From assembly GCF_963169125.1 (NCBI RefSeq), contig NC_084797.1, positions 89,313,868-89,377,867 on the forward strand: a DNA stretch of 64,000 nt, given 5' to 3'. Below are positions 46,920 to 58,163 of this stretch, in pieces (the first letter of the stretch is position 1; each line of letters begins with the position of its first letter). Below the pieces are notes generated by a model. That model was not told where the DNA came from, ran no database searches, and was given only the letters and a program-made list of their open reading frames with translations. This stretch comes from Humulus lupulus (taxonomy: Eukaryota; Streptophyta; Magnoliopsida; Rosales; Cannabaceae). Position numbers and translations under genes: made by a program.

Positions 46920-48139
46920 TGTTATCCCCAAAAATTGGAGATCGATGACATGGCAATAGAGGTGACAAGTGGCAATAAAAGACACACTAACAGTCAATAA
47001 ATACATTGACTCCTCAGAGTTGTGATAAAGTGACCCGGTAGACTGATGAAGAGTTTTGACTGCTTGAGAGGTGTCATGTCCAAGCAAGTGCACAAGTGCA
47101 CCTGAGGAGACCCCAAGAATTTGGTCCGAGGAGACCCCAAGGGTGTGGTCCGAGGAGACCCCAAGAATTAAGTCCGAGGAGACCCCAAGGGTGTGGTCCA
47201 AGGAGAGCCCAAGAATTTGGTCCGAGGAGACCCCAAGCGTGTGGTCCGAGGAGACCCCAAGGGTGTGGTCCGAGGAGACCCCAAGGGTGTGGTCCGAGGA
47301 GAGTCCAAAAGGTCTGATCCTTATGCATATGTCCAGCAAGTGCATGGTTGTCCAAAGAGAGAAATGGCATGCTAGAGGTGAGTGCCATGTTAGACGAGAG
47401 ACATGGCATGCTAGAGGAGAGTGCCATGTTAGAGGAGAGGAGTGCATGTCCTACCACCATGCATATATCCGACCAACAAATGCATGTCCTACCAGCAAGT
47501 GCATGTCCTACCAGCACTTGCATATGTCCAGCATGCATGTGTCCGACCAGCACTTGCATGAATGGTCAGTAGGAGATATGGGTCGACCAGATAGAGGAGG
47601 ACTAGGTCAAGATTCCTAGAAACGGCTTCAACAAGAACCGATCTTGGCACACGCGGGAATCTCTCATTCTTCCCACAAATTGGGGGTTTTGTTACATTTT
47701 GAATGTTTTTTGTAATTTAAATATAATAAATATAATGAAATATCCTGATTCTAGGGGATATCAGATGTATGATCCTAAGCCCATAAATATATGGCTTATG
47801 GGATCAGAAAAGGGCTTCTTTTGAGACTTTTGGCAATTTGAGATTTGGTCTGAGTTTTAGAGAGAGAAAGTGCATTTTCCTTGAGAGAGAACCCTTTTTG
47901 TATTCCTGAAATTTACACTGAAGAAACTCAGTTGACACTGGTTCATCTGATCTTGAGTGTAGATAAAGTAATAAAATCTCTAAGTGGATTAGGCTATTAC
48001 CGACTGAACGGGGCTGAACCACTATAAAATCTGGTGTGTTATTTACTTTTCTTGACTAAACTGTCTGTGTCGCTTAAATTCTCTTGAAGGTTTTTCGTTA
48101 TTGACATTCTCACGTCGTTGGCTAAAAACACAGTCAACA
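46920..48139 (+). mobile_element. solo LTR, family S, copy 1
   Basis: The segment is 1,220 bp, from TGTTATCCCCAAAAATTGG to AAAACACAGTCAACA, flanked by TSD gttac (46915-46919 and 48140-48144). The sequence aligns in inverse orientation with 58164-59249. No primer site, polypurine tract or ORF is supported; ORFs at 47071-47619 and their shadows arise from the minisatellite. It contains aaatatatgg near 47786 and a second-half promoter-like zone. Strand is arbitrary. Confidence 0.9.
47104..47319. repeat. 24-bp minisatellite in solo LTR S copy 1
   Basis: There are nine units of about gaggagaccccaagggtgtg plus gtcc. Variants with aatttg and ggtgtg alternate in part, which gives a 48-bp higher-order pattern. 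About two units of a 39-bp repeat (ggcatgctagag...gagtgccatgttaga) follow at 47365-47440. Confidence 0.92.
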
Positions 48140-48935
48140 GTTACCTTCAGGTAGACTGACAATCTAAAGGAATGACTCAGACTTTAAGAGTTGTACATTG
48201 AATGTGTAAGTATTTAGGGCATTGAGATAAGTACAGTCCCTTAATTGAATAGTCACAGTGATGGAAGTCGATCAACGGCTAGGGTGACCTTGAATGAGAT
48301 ACAGTGAGTTAGGGAGAGAGAAGTACTTGTTCCAAGTAATGAAATGAGAGACAAACAACATTGTGGTTCATAATTTGTTCAAGGAAACCAATGAAGTTAT
48401 TAGGATTGTTAGGGCAGAAGTGTCTGCCTATTTAAAAAGATATAAGAATTTGCAAATTTCAAGCATGGGAACATGGAGTCCAAGATGGGAGACTTTGTAT
48501 TTTCCTGAGTATTGTAGACTAGAAAGGATAAGATATTTTGGGAAAGAAAGAGGAGTTTAACTCTCGATTTAATAGACTTCTGAAATCTTACCAAGGACTA
48601 GGCTAGGGGCCTACATATTAGCCTTACCCTAGTATGGGTGGTGGCTCATAAAGTGTTACTGGTGCCAATGTCAAGGAAAGAAGTGTTAAGTATTACCGCC
48701 GATAGGGTGAGGTGACCCTAGGATTTCTGTGGGATTTACCGAGCAAGGAAAAGCTAATGGAATTTGTGATGAATGAGATAAAGTCTTATGGAATAAGACG
48801 GTCACTCTAGTGAGAGTGTTACTAAGGGATAAAAAGGTAAAGGACTAGACTATGTGGCTATTGTCAGATTTACGAGATTGGTATCCCAAGATGATTGAAT
48901 AAATTTTGAGGACAAAATTCCAATGACGGGATAGT
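48140..48935 (+). pseudogene. degenerate pol of element D, right part
   Basis: This is decayed continuation of D after the solo LTR. Scattered stretches resemble the integrase C-terminus seen in C, for example a passage near 48830-48900 that ends attttgaggacaaaattcc. A polypurine-like run (gacgggatagt, 48925-48935) abuts the LTR at 48936. No intact frame is present. Confidence 0.55.
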
Positions 48936-50340
48936 TGTAACGACCCGAATTTACTGTTAAGGCTAAGTGCCTGGATTATAGTGCTTCGAGGGCATAATGG
49001 GATATACATGTTGAATTAACTGAATAAATGTGTGACTATGTGGCATACATATTTTATATGATAATATGGATTTAAATGCATGTTTATGTGTATTAAATAT
49101 GCATGTGGGCTCATTCTTGATAATAAGGGCATATATGTAATATTGGCCCATTGAGGGAAAAATGTGATTATATGTGTGTAAATGATCGAGACCACATTAT
49201 TATGGGTGAGGTGACCACATAATTCGTGTTTTAGGTTGGGTCTATGATGAATTTTGGAGGGTTAAGCTCGGAGAAAACACAGAAAGAAGCTGGGTTCGCG
49301 GGGGCGCGCATGACCCTGTTCATTGGCAATGCGGCCCGTGTGGCTCCAGGAGCCTAGGAGGCTTTCTGTCTCATAGGCATGGCGCGACCCTCAAGGCCAG
49401 GTTGCGGCTTGCATGCCTGTAGGGGTTGGGGCTGGCGCCTATGACCAGGGGGCACGCCGCAATCCTCAGGGCTAGGTCGTGACCCGCCTAGGCAGCCATA
49501 ACAATGTTTGGTCGTTAGGCTCGGGGACATAAACCTAAGTGCTCGAGACAAATTCTACTACCCGGTTGGAAGCTATTATTTGATTCCAAAGCTCTTAATT
49601 GATTTAGGATTTTAATTGTTATCCACTATCGCATTGTGACTATGTTATACCACAAGGGCTCAGGATTAGGGATCGTGCTCGGGGCTGCCATATGCTAGCT
49701 GCTCGGGACTCGAGGTAAGAAAACTGCACCCGGGTTGTGAATAGGGCTTAAACCCCTGTTAATGAATATGTTATGAATATAAATATATTTATATCTGAGA
49801 ATATCTAGATCAGCATGCTTGTATACGCTGCCATTGATTACTTGCTATGCATTGTGTATTTGTGAATATATTTGTTTGCAGGCTAGCCTAAGGGTACCGG
49901 GGGCCGATAGCACTTGTGCGGAACTCAACCAATCCTAAGGGTGCCAGGGTCGGCTAAGATACCAGGGGACTCGGGGCGTCGGGCCTGGATATTATGTCAT
50001 AAACAGGAGTGTGGTTCACACTTATTCATTTCTATTGTTTGATGAGTTTGGTTACGTATTTGACCGAGTTACATTTTACTGTTGATTGGTTATTTATGTC
50101 CTATTATTGTTAATTGAACCTAATGATTTATTTTTACTGCTTTTATACTGTTGCCTAGTTATGCATGCTAGTTTAAGTTTTCTTGTTTAGCCTTGGCTCA
50201 CGGGTGCTACGTGGTGCAGGTAAGGGAAAGAGATAGCGGGAACAACCATGAGTTAGAGGGCTTCAAGGGCGGTGTGTACATATGCAACCTACTCGATCTC
50301 CACGGTCGGGATAGCTTGGGAGGAACTAGGGCTTCCACAA
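48936..50340 (+). repeat. 3' LTR of element D, truncated
   Basis: It starts TGTAACGACCCGAATTTAC, like the other chromovirus LTRs. It can be followed to the cacgggtgctacgtggtgca block (about 50197-50217) and to cacggtcggga near 50300, then stops aligning near 50340. The last few hundred bases of the LTR are missing. The CpG block is at 49285-49510 (ggcgcgacc, gcggcttgc). Confidence 0.8.
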
Positions 50341-51525
50341 TGTGGGGAGCACATGGCTTCACTTCTTCATCTTCCAAATCTGAGTTGTGGTCATTTCCAT
50401 ATGGCCATTTTTAGCAAGATCTTCTTTAGATTCTCTAATTCCGTGTAGAGCTATTCGCGGTCTCAGTTGACGCTCTGCACCAGGTTATCTCTTCTTTGGG
50501 CATTGAGATTGTCCCGCAGGTCAAATAGATCTTTTCTAGCGGACTCACACCCATTTGCGTTATTGCACCTTTGGGCATTAAGGTTGTCTTGTAGGTCAGC
50601 CTGACCTCAAACCGCGTCGTTATCCTCGGGATAAGCCACCTCGGTTTCTTCGCTGGACTCGATATTTTCATCATTTATCGAGATACTGACGCCACATTCT
50701 CGATTATGTGAGACATTTCTTGGGTGGATCCCTAGACCGTTGTTCCTATGGGGTTGGTAAGGTCTCGTATGGGCGCGTCAAGGCAGAATGCCCCGAGCTC
50801 CACGGGTGCTGACACTTTGGCGGTGTCCTCAGGCCCCTGGGCCATTGCCTTTACCATCCTGCTTGGGAACCTGGTGGCCCTTGGGATCTTGGCGAGCCCT
50901 CTTCTGCTTTGGAGAAGGATTATTGTTAACTTTTCTTTTGTCACGATCCTATGGCAGCACTGGGGTTCCAACTCCAAATGGATGCTTGGTGCGTACTCCA
51001 ACTGGCGGATCTCGTGCCTCTTCAGCCAAGTGCTCGGGGGGCACACCGGCTGTATTGACTGGTGGCACTCCAACAGGGTGTGTAGGTGGCACGCCAGTTG
51101 TGTTCCCAGCTGGTACATTACCATTCGGCTCCACTCGTAGCCCTTGGGATGTAAGGGTGGCCTTCATGGAAAGTACCATCTCCTGTAGGGTGCCGATGTT
51201 AGCCTCTTGGGCATCAATCTTTTGCTGCTGGGTGGCCACCTGCTCACGGAGCACCACCACCTCTAGTGTCTCCTCCGTGTCCATGGGCGGAGGGTATTCT
51301 TCCTCATAGTACTTCTGGTCACCACCATCATCCATGTCGTCGTACTTGGCATCTTCGTCATAATCCTCTACCATTTCAGGCAAGTCCTGAGGTGGTTGTC
51401 GATTGGTTTCCCCTCCTTTAACTTTGGTAGGAGGGACTACATCGTCTATGACATTTCTTTGAGTGGTTACCATGGCTATAAATATTCTGAATTCTTTTTT
51501 CAAGCTCTCAACGAAAGCACCAAAA
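50341..51525 (-). pseudogene. gag N-terminal region of Tat-like element E
   Basis: The 51503-50949 frame reads MVTTQRNVIDDVVPPTKVK from its second ATG, then an acidic part (DYDEDAKYDDMDDGGDQ), a coiled coil (LREQVATQQQKIDAQEANI) and a proline/valine repeat (GVPPTHPVGVPPVNTAGVPP). Further frames to 50435 are decayed. The start phrase MVTT and the primer region resemble element J. Its left part is lost at the junction with D. Confidence 0.75.
51505..51525 (-). other. primer-binding region of element E
   Basis: The minus strand after the LTR reads TTTTGGTGCTTTCGTTGAGA, almost the same as in element J at 61063-61082. The tRNA is not assigned. Confidence 0.6.
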
Positions 51526-52387
51526 TGTTGACTGCCTTTTTCGCTATCAACCTAAAGACGAGAGATTAAAGAAATGAACAACAAGAACACAACAATTTTT
51601 ACGTGGTTCAGACCACGAAAGAGCCCTAGTCCACTAGTCTCTATTATTAAGGAGATTGGAAGGTTGGTAAGGCAATCTCCAATGGGGTTTTCTTAGGCAG
51701 TGTTTATGTTTCTCTAAATACAAGGTTATCTTTCTCTAAAAATTCTGAACCCTTTACAATGAGACCCTCGGTCCTATTTATAGAGGGTGGGGTCATTAAT
51801 TGATAATCATCTACAATTAATATACATTGGGCTAATTAATACGGATTCTCCTCGTTATTAGGGTATTAATACCACTAAAATGCTTTGGGTTGCATTAACT
51901 AAAGACCACGGCCCAGGCGATAAACGTGGGGCCCACTACAGAAAGTTACCTACTTTATGGGGAACATGCCCCTGGCACTATCAGGGCATGGCACACATAT
52001 TTCCTTGTTAGGCAGTGTAGTGGGAGTGCAATTTTTTTAGTCGTACATTTGATAACACTATGGACGGATTGCCGAAAAGGTTGTCAGGCGATCCTCTGAT
52101 GTTGTAAACCCGCATTGGTTGACACCTGGGTAGCCTTCTATGTCCCGAGCACAAACTCCTTGGCCTAAAAGATAACTATTTGTAATGAATTTGAGGACAA
52201 CTAACTAGTCCTCGCGGCATGACCTCGGAGAGACGTCCATGCCCTACCTTTATCCGAGGGACGTGGCCTCTAGCCGAGATATCCACCCTCCGATGATCTT
52301 GGAGGTGTGGCTTCACTTGAAGAGGGACGCATCCTCGCCATGTGCCCTACTCGGATTGCCACGTGTCCTTTGATGAAAACACGGACA
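51526..52387 (-). repeat. 5' LTR of Tat-like element E
   Basis: The segment is 862 bp, from TGTTGACTGCCTTTTTCGC on the plus strand to AAAACACGGACA. The minus-strand start is TGTCCGTGTTTTC. The right flank (ataaa) is gag of the SIRE-like element, so E entered that gag. The left TSD copy is lost. Confidence 0.82.
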
Positions 52388-53640
52388 ATAAAGAAATTTC
52401 ACACCTTCCATGTGGTTCATTTCTTTTGATAATCGCTTAATTTCAAAGTCTTTGGCAATAACACCATTTTCAAGAATTTTCACAATACTTTCAAGTTCAT
52501 CATTCTTTTTCTTTAAAGATTTGTTATTACTTGACATTAAGCGATTATCAGAGCATACCGTTAACCATTGATCGTACATGTCTTTGTACGTTGCTTTCAA
52601 AGAATCCTCATCCAGATTGGATTCACTGGATTCACATTCAGAATTTTCCTCTTCCTTAACACTATTGTTCAGACAAACAAACTCAACGTACGAATTTTGG
52701 ATTAACCCAAAAACAACAGAAGTTAAGGCAAGGTTTGAGCTATCTTCTTCATCGCTACTTTCAGAGTTTTGATCACTCCAAGTAGCTACCATTACCTTTT
52801 TTTTTAGCATATTTATACATTCAGATTGAATATAACCAAATCCTTCGCATTTTCTATAAAAGTTTTAGATAAGTTGTTACCTTTGGAAGATTTGAACATA
52901 GGTTTATTGATTCCAAACTTTTTCATGTATTTTTTAAAATTATTGGTTAACAAGGCCATCTCATCTTCACCATCACCATCATCTTAGTTTTTCTCCTTTG
53001 ATATTTTGAGAGCAATTGATTTCTCTTTAAGAGCACTTGATTTCTCCTTTTGAAATTTTTTCAAATGTTCAAAGAGAACCCATCAACTCCTCTACTTTCA
53101 CTATGTCAATATATTTTGCCTCCTCAATCACCGTGAGCTTAGTTTGAAATCTGTCAGGAAGAACTCTAACAATTTTTCGATCTAACATAATATTTTCCAA
53201 TTTTTCACCCAAGGAAAAAAATTTATTAGCAATATTAGATAATCTTTCATAGAATTCGGTGAGAGATTCAGTTTCAGTCATTCTAAGATTTCAAATCTTG
53301 TAGTTAACATCACAAGCCTAAAACGCTTGACATCAACAGTTGCTTCAAATTGAGTTTGAATAATTTTTCAAGTCTCTTTGGCAAACTCAAACGAAGAAAT
53401 TAATTTTATATAACATTCACCAACACCATTAATGATAGCATTCAAGGCTTTGTTATTGCAACTAGACAATTTTTCTTCAGCATCTGTAAGGTTGATTTCA
53501 GAGTTTACCTTTGTTAGATCATCAGACTCAGTACTTGGTGTCCAACCTGTTAAGATTGATCTCCATGCCTTTTCATCTAGTTTTTTTATGAAAGCTTTCA
53601 TTCTAAATTTCTAATAAGGATAATTAGAGTCATTCAACAA
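52388..53640 (-). pseudogene. gag of the SIRE-like copia element
   Basis: Read right to left. 53601-53368 is the N-terminal part (MKAFIKKLDEKAWRSILTGW), and 53281-53069 is the UBN2-type core (LTEFYERLSNIANKFFSLGE). After a lysine-rich stretch comes a zinc-knuckle remnant near 52860-52800 (CEGFGYIQSEC), whose first cysteine and the histidine appear replaced. 52810-52390 is the C-terminal part (VATWSDQNSESSDEEDSSN), cut at 52387 by element E. Small frame changes occur. Confidence 0.85.
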
Positions 53641-53740
53641 GGGAGGACATGTTATTGAACCACCTTCTGCAAAGAAAGACACTTCACAAGGCACAAAACA
53701 AACTGAAAAATACAAGATCTCACTAAGATTTTAGTGACCC

Positions 53741-53752
53741 GCTCTGATACCA
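53741..53752 (-). other. primer-binding site of the SIRE-like element
   Basis: TGGTATCAGAGC on the minus strand, two bases from the LTR (53755). It is complementary to initiator tRNA-Met, as is usual for copia elements. Confidence 0.9.
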
Positions 53753-53754
53753 AT

Positions 53755-54861
53755 TGAAATTAAGAATTTTATGATTACCAAGTAATTATAGTAAAACAAC
53801 TTAATTAAATACGAAATACTTATTAAGTTGTTTAAACTGATTCAAGAGTTGTTATCACAACTGATACAAATGTTAAACAGAAATAGAAAAATAGGTAAAA
53901 ATCAAAACACGAGAATTTTTACGTGGTTTAGAAATCCTTTCAGATAACCTACATCCATTGGGCCATGCCCAAAGAATAAACAAATTAGTAAATAAATAAT
54001 GTGTAAAAAAGCATTGACTTAAACAACCTAAGATTTCCTCTTAAACTATTGTTGCAATCTTGTTGTACTCTTCTCTACAAATTTGGTTTTGATGAAACGA
54101 TGATTCTCTTGAAATCCCTTCAAAGAATAGCAAATACTCTCTTCCTCCCGAAGTGAGACTTTGATGAAATCTTCTCCTGAAGATCCTTAGGAACACATTC
54201 ACAAGAGACACCACCTATTTATAAGGAAGAAGATAGATATATGGACAAGTGCACTCGGACACACACAAAGATTAAGGTGAACAACTTAATATTTTCAAAG
54301 AAAAATACTCTTCAAAATAACAACAAGTGTTTACAAAATTCAAAATGGAAGAGGTGAATTTTCTAAATCGACCAAGGCCAACTCTTCTGAAATCTTGTAA
54401 TCAATACAAGAATATTTTCAAATATCTTGGATTGAAAAAATCTTCCAGCCAGGTTGATTCTGTTTTGACAGAATAGGAAACTACTAAGTCAGCACGATCA
54501 TCGGTCTAGTCTGGATGTAACGAATTTGGTCATTTCTTTTGACAAAGTTTATTTTCGAAACATACTTATCCTGAAATATATAATCCCCATAAATAATCAG
54601 TCAGAATAATTCAAATATATTATTCTACCAATAAAGATTATTTTTTGATAAATATGGTAAGAATAATGTATTCACACTAAAATAGATTTTCACATTAAGG
54701 GCAGCTTAATCAATTGACAACCAATTAACAAAACAAAAATTGATTTATAAATCGATTTATAAATTAAATTCACAAATCAATTAACAATACTCCACCTAAT
54801 TTTCTACATGAATCATTAAAATATTTTGGCTAATTTAAGTTAGCCAATCAAGGGTTTTACA
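53755..54861 (-). repeat. 5' LTR of the SIRE-like element
   Basis: The segment is 1,107 bp, from TGAAATTAAGAATTTTATG to CAAGGGTTTTACA. It aligns with 12439-13586, with many small differences that suggest an old insertion. The copia-1 RT frame follows at once. Confidence 0.9.
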
Positions 54862-55810
54862 CTTTTGTCCATAGTTTCTTGCATGTATTATGGGATATGA
54901 AAAATGGTTGTTAAAACAACATTTCTGAATGGCCATCTTGACGAGACCATTTTTATGTCTCAACCAAGAAGGGCTCGCAATAAAAGGTCAAGAGCAAAAT
55001 ATTTGCAAGCTTCTTAGGTCCATTTATGGACTCAAACATAATTCTAGATCTTGGAATCTGAGATTTGATGACACAATCAAAACGTATGGTTTTGAACAAA
55101 ATGTTGACGAGCCTTGTGTCTATAAACAAATTAAAGATGACATTGTGGTATTCCTAGTTCTTTACATTGATGATATTCTACTGATTGGAAATGACGTAGG
55201 AACATTGACAAAAGTAAAGAAATGGCTAGTTAAGAAATTCCAAATGAAAGATTTGGGAGAAGGAAACTACATTCTGGGCATCCACATCCTTTGGGATTGA
55301 CAGAACAAAGTTTTGGCTCTGTCTTAAGCTACTTATATATATAAATTACTGGAGCGATTTGGTATGCGAAATTCCCAAAAAGGTGATATGCCCACCCGTC
55401 ATGGAATCATCCTTTCTAAAGAGTGGTGTCATAAGACACCTCAAGAAGAAGAGGATATGAGATAGTATCCCTACGCCTCTGTAGTAGGCAGTCTAATGTA
55501 TGCCATGTTGTGTACAAGATCGTACATTTGTTATGCAGTAGGGATAGTAAGTCGCAATTAATTCAATCCTGGATTGAGTCATTGGGTTGTAGTAGAGAAT
55601 ACTCTTAAGTATCTTAGGAAAACTAGAAAATATATGCTTGTATATTCAGGTGGTGACCTGAACCCCACTAGATACACTGATTATGATTTTCAATCAGATA
55701 GAGATAGTCAGAAATCGACTTGTGGATCAATGTTCACACTTAGTGGAGAAGTTATGGTCTGGCGAAGTATTAAACAAACCAGTATCGCAGATTCTACCAT
55801 GGACGTTGAG
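54862..55810 (+). pseudogene. copia-1 fragment 3: RT and RNase H
   Basis: It resumes the RT frame left at 12438. The 54929-55300 frame holds SQPEGL-like entry, ICKLLRSIYGLKHNSRSWN and the catalytic VLYIDDILLIGND, ending GEGNYILGI. RNase H is at 55574-55810 (TDYDFQSDRDSQKSTCGSMF, KQTSIADSTMDVE). Stops (near 55300, 55322 and 55460) break the frame. Element I cuts it at 55810, inside the RNase H acidic motif. Confidence 0.93.
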
Positions 55811-56212
55811 TGAATCTGTCCTCCCTTAGGAGGCTTTGGCCCTTGTATTTATAGAATCCTTAGTGGTCAGTTTCCCAATTCCTAAAGAATGGATGTGAGA
55901 AGTGGTCTTCCTCCATTTTAGGAGGAAGACTGATTCTCTTGGGCGATTTGGAGACTGCTCCAGTTGATATCCTTTCTCCCACATGTTTGACATGTACTAA
56001 AGGTATGTTTGAATAGTAGTTTTGGGCTTAGGGCGTGGTCAAAGCCCACAGGTACGCTTGGTGAGTAGGTTGCACTCTACTTGGGACTGAGAATGGACCT
56101 GGTTGCCCATGATAACTTTTTTACTAACTTGACTTAATGGACTTATTAGCGTTTAATGGGTTGTAATGTCCAATTGGGTCTTCTAGGCTTGGTGCAATTT
56201 TTGGCCACTACA
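55811..56212 (-). repeat. putative 3' LTR of element I
   Basis: The segment is 402 bp, from TGAATCTGTCCTCCC to TTGGCCACTACA, with a minus-strand TATAAATA near 55836-55843. A purine run on the minus strand (agattaagggacaaat, 56213-56230) abuts it, so it is read as a 3' LTR in minus orientation. The second LTR is not in the window, which limits confidence. Confidence 0.6.
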
Positions 56213-56649
56213 ATTTGTCCCTTAATCTCTGAGTCAAGTTATGTTAGCTTGGAGAGTAGTTTCATCGACATACAAAAATTGAGATGTGTTTTTTATTGAT
56301 ATCCATTGCTCATCATTGTGTTAAGAGACCTAGAGAAAGTCTAAAATGGCAAGTGGCGAGGGCCAACAGATTGGTCCAAAGTTAGGTGACGTAGATTTGT
56401 TCCTTTAATGTTGAATGCTTCTGTGATATACTATTTTGCTCGATATTACAAATATTATTTGGGATCTATGAGGACATGGAGCTCAATCACAACACTCGAT
56501 TATCCTGCTCATTTTGTTCAACATTGTGTCAAGTGATTGTTCGAATGTTGGCCAAGGGGTTGGCTTAGGCTATTGCTCGACAATATCTAGTAATAGAGAT
56601 GGTTTACACTAAGTTTCGTGTCCCACTCGAATGAAGCTTTAACTGCTCG
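56213..56649 (-). other. internal 3' region of element I, part 1
   Basis: This is non-coding sequence upstream of the putative polypurine tract. No ORF or known domain is seen. It continues at 60165 after the solo LTR H. Confidence 0.45.
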
Positions 56650-58163
56650 TGTAATGACCCAAAATCTCTAATAAGGCTTAAGGGTCTTGATTGGTGTGCC
56701 GCGAGGGCATAATTAGTATTCATGTGAATAATGATTTAATGCATGATTGTGTGTCATGCATGACTATATGATTATATGGAGATGATTAAGTGCATGTTTA
56801 TGAGTATTAAATATGCATGTGGGCCCTATTTTTCTTATAAGGGCATATTTGTAATTTTGGCCCGTAGAGGGCATAAATTGTAATTATTTGTGATAAATTG
56901 TTGAGACCACATTATTATGAGCATATATTTGTAGCATGTGGCTCGAGACAACCCTAGTGAGCGGATTGGAGAAATAGTCACAGCAGGGATTTATACCCGG
57001 CTCGGGGGAGCCAGGGGGGTATTTTGGTAATTTGGGAATTATTAGATATTGGGTAAATAATTGGAAGTTAATTGGAAGACAGGATTAATTGGTAAATGTT
57101 AGGAACATTTGAGGAATTAGCAGGAATTGGGAACAATGATCATTATACCCTTAGATTAATTAAAGGTTTCATTAGTATATGGAGGGGCAAAAGGGTCATT
57201 TGGTTGTTAGAGGATATAACCTAACTTTCTTTCTAGATTATAACAGAAATTTGTGGAAATATTGAGGGAAATAAAGAAAAAGAAAACCCTCTCTCAGCTC
57301 ACCCTTTCTCTCACTCACGTTCTCCTCTCTACCTCACTCTCCCTTGTTGAATTTGAAGTTGTGAATCAAATGGAGCCTAGGCTAGTCTTTGGGGCTGTGA
57401 ACTTTGAAGTAATTGCAAGCGAATTAAGCTAGAAATTTGGGCTCCAAATTGAGGTAAGAACTTCAGTATATCCTTGAATTTTTTATGGGTTTATGGGTAA
57501 GTAGTTTATTTGTATAGAATTGAGCTGTGTTGATGTGACGTTTCAACTGGGAAGTCTGGGAATCTAAGCTCAAGGATTGGAGAATTGAGGCTGAGGGTTT
57601 GGATGTCATTGAGGTAGGGATTTCTTCAATCTTCTGAGTAGTTCTCTGGTTTTTAGTTAGGGTTCTTGAGCTTCAAAGCTCAATTTTGATTTCTGTGTTT
57701 GGTGAGGGTTTAGCCAAGTTTTTGATGTTATTAGGTTGTTTTGGTTGAGATATAGGGAATTATGAGACTCAATTTTGTGTTTGCTTCATGATTGGAGTGA
57801 GTTCTTTGAGCTTTGGCTTGGGAAAGTTCGAAGGGAGAAACCCAGAAATTTTCATTTCTGGTGCTAGCACTGTAGTGATAGGCTGAGAGCGCTACAACGC
57901 TAGGCTACGTTTCTAGGGGGGCTTAGGTTTTTTACTATAGCACTACCTTTCCTCCAAAACCTGATTTTTGGGTACTTTGTTGAGTTGTTGTCCAGGGGCT
58001 CGGGGGTCGATTCCACCACCCCGTTTGGTGGAATTGGACTCCCCGAGAGCTTGGGATTGGCCCCGAAGTTGGTTTACGGAATCGAATTATAATGAGGGTT
58101 CTATTTATGGTTTGTGACTAGGTTTATTGCCAAGGCTCAGAGCTAAGGATCGTGCTCGGAACC

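Larger units (their letters stand above)
12439..54861 (-). mobile_element. SIRE-like Ty1/copia element, about 42 kb including nested insertions
   Basis: Two related LTRs (12439-13586 and 53755-54861) bound the unit. A tRNA-Met-type primer-binding site lies at 53741-53752. Flanks are ctctt (12434-12438) and ctttt (54862-54866), a 5-bp TSD with one change. Next to the right LTR is a copia gag (52388-53610, - strand). Near the left LTR are pieces of a second ORF (env-like position) that resembles the plant transposon-protein family PF20167. That layout fits the SIRE/Maximus lineage. The pol region is not found and was probably deleted. Elements G, the Athila composite and the A-E stack lie inside. 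Confidence 0.8.

Noticed and set aside
47071..47619. Long ORFs on both strands over the 24-bp minisatellite
   Set aside because: A unit length divisible by three keeps all frames open; the coding look is an artefact of the repeat.
50748..51309. Two overlapping plus-strand ORFs over 130 codons
   Set aside because: They are shadows of the proline-rich minus-strand gag of element E.
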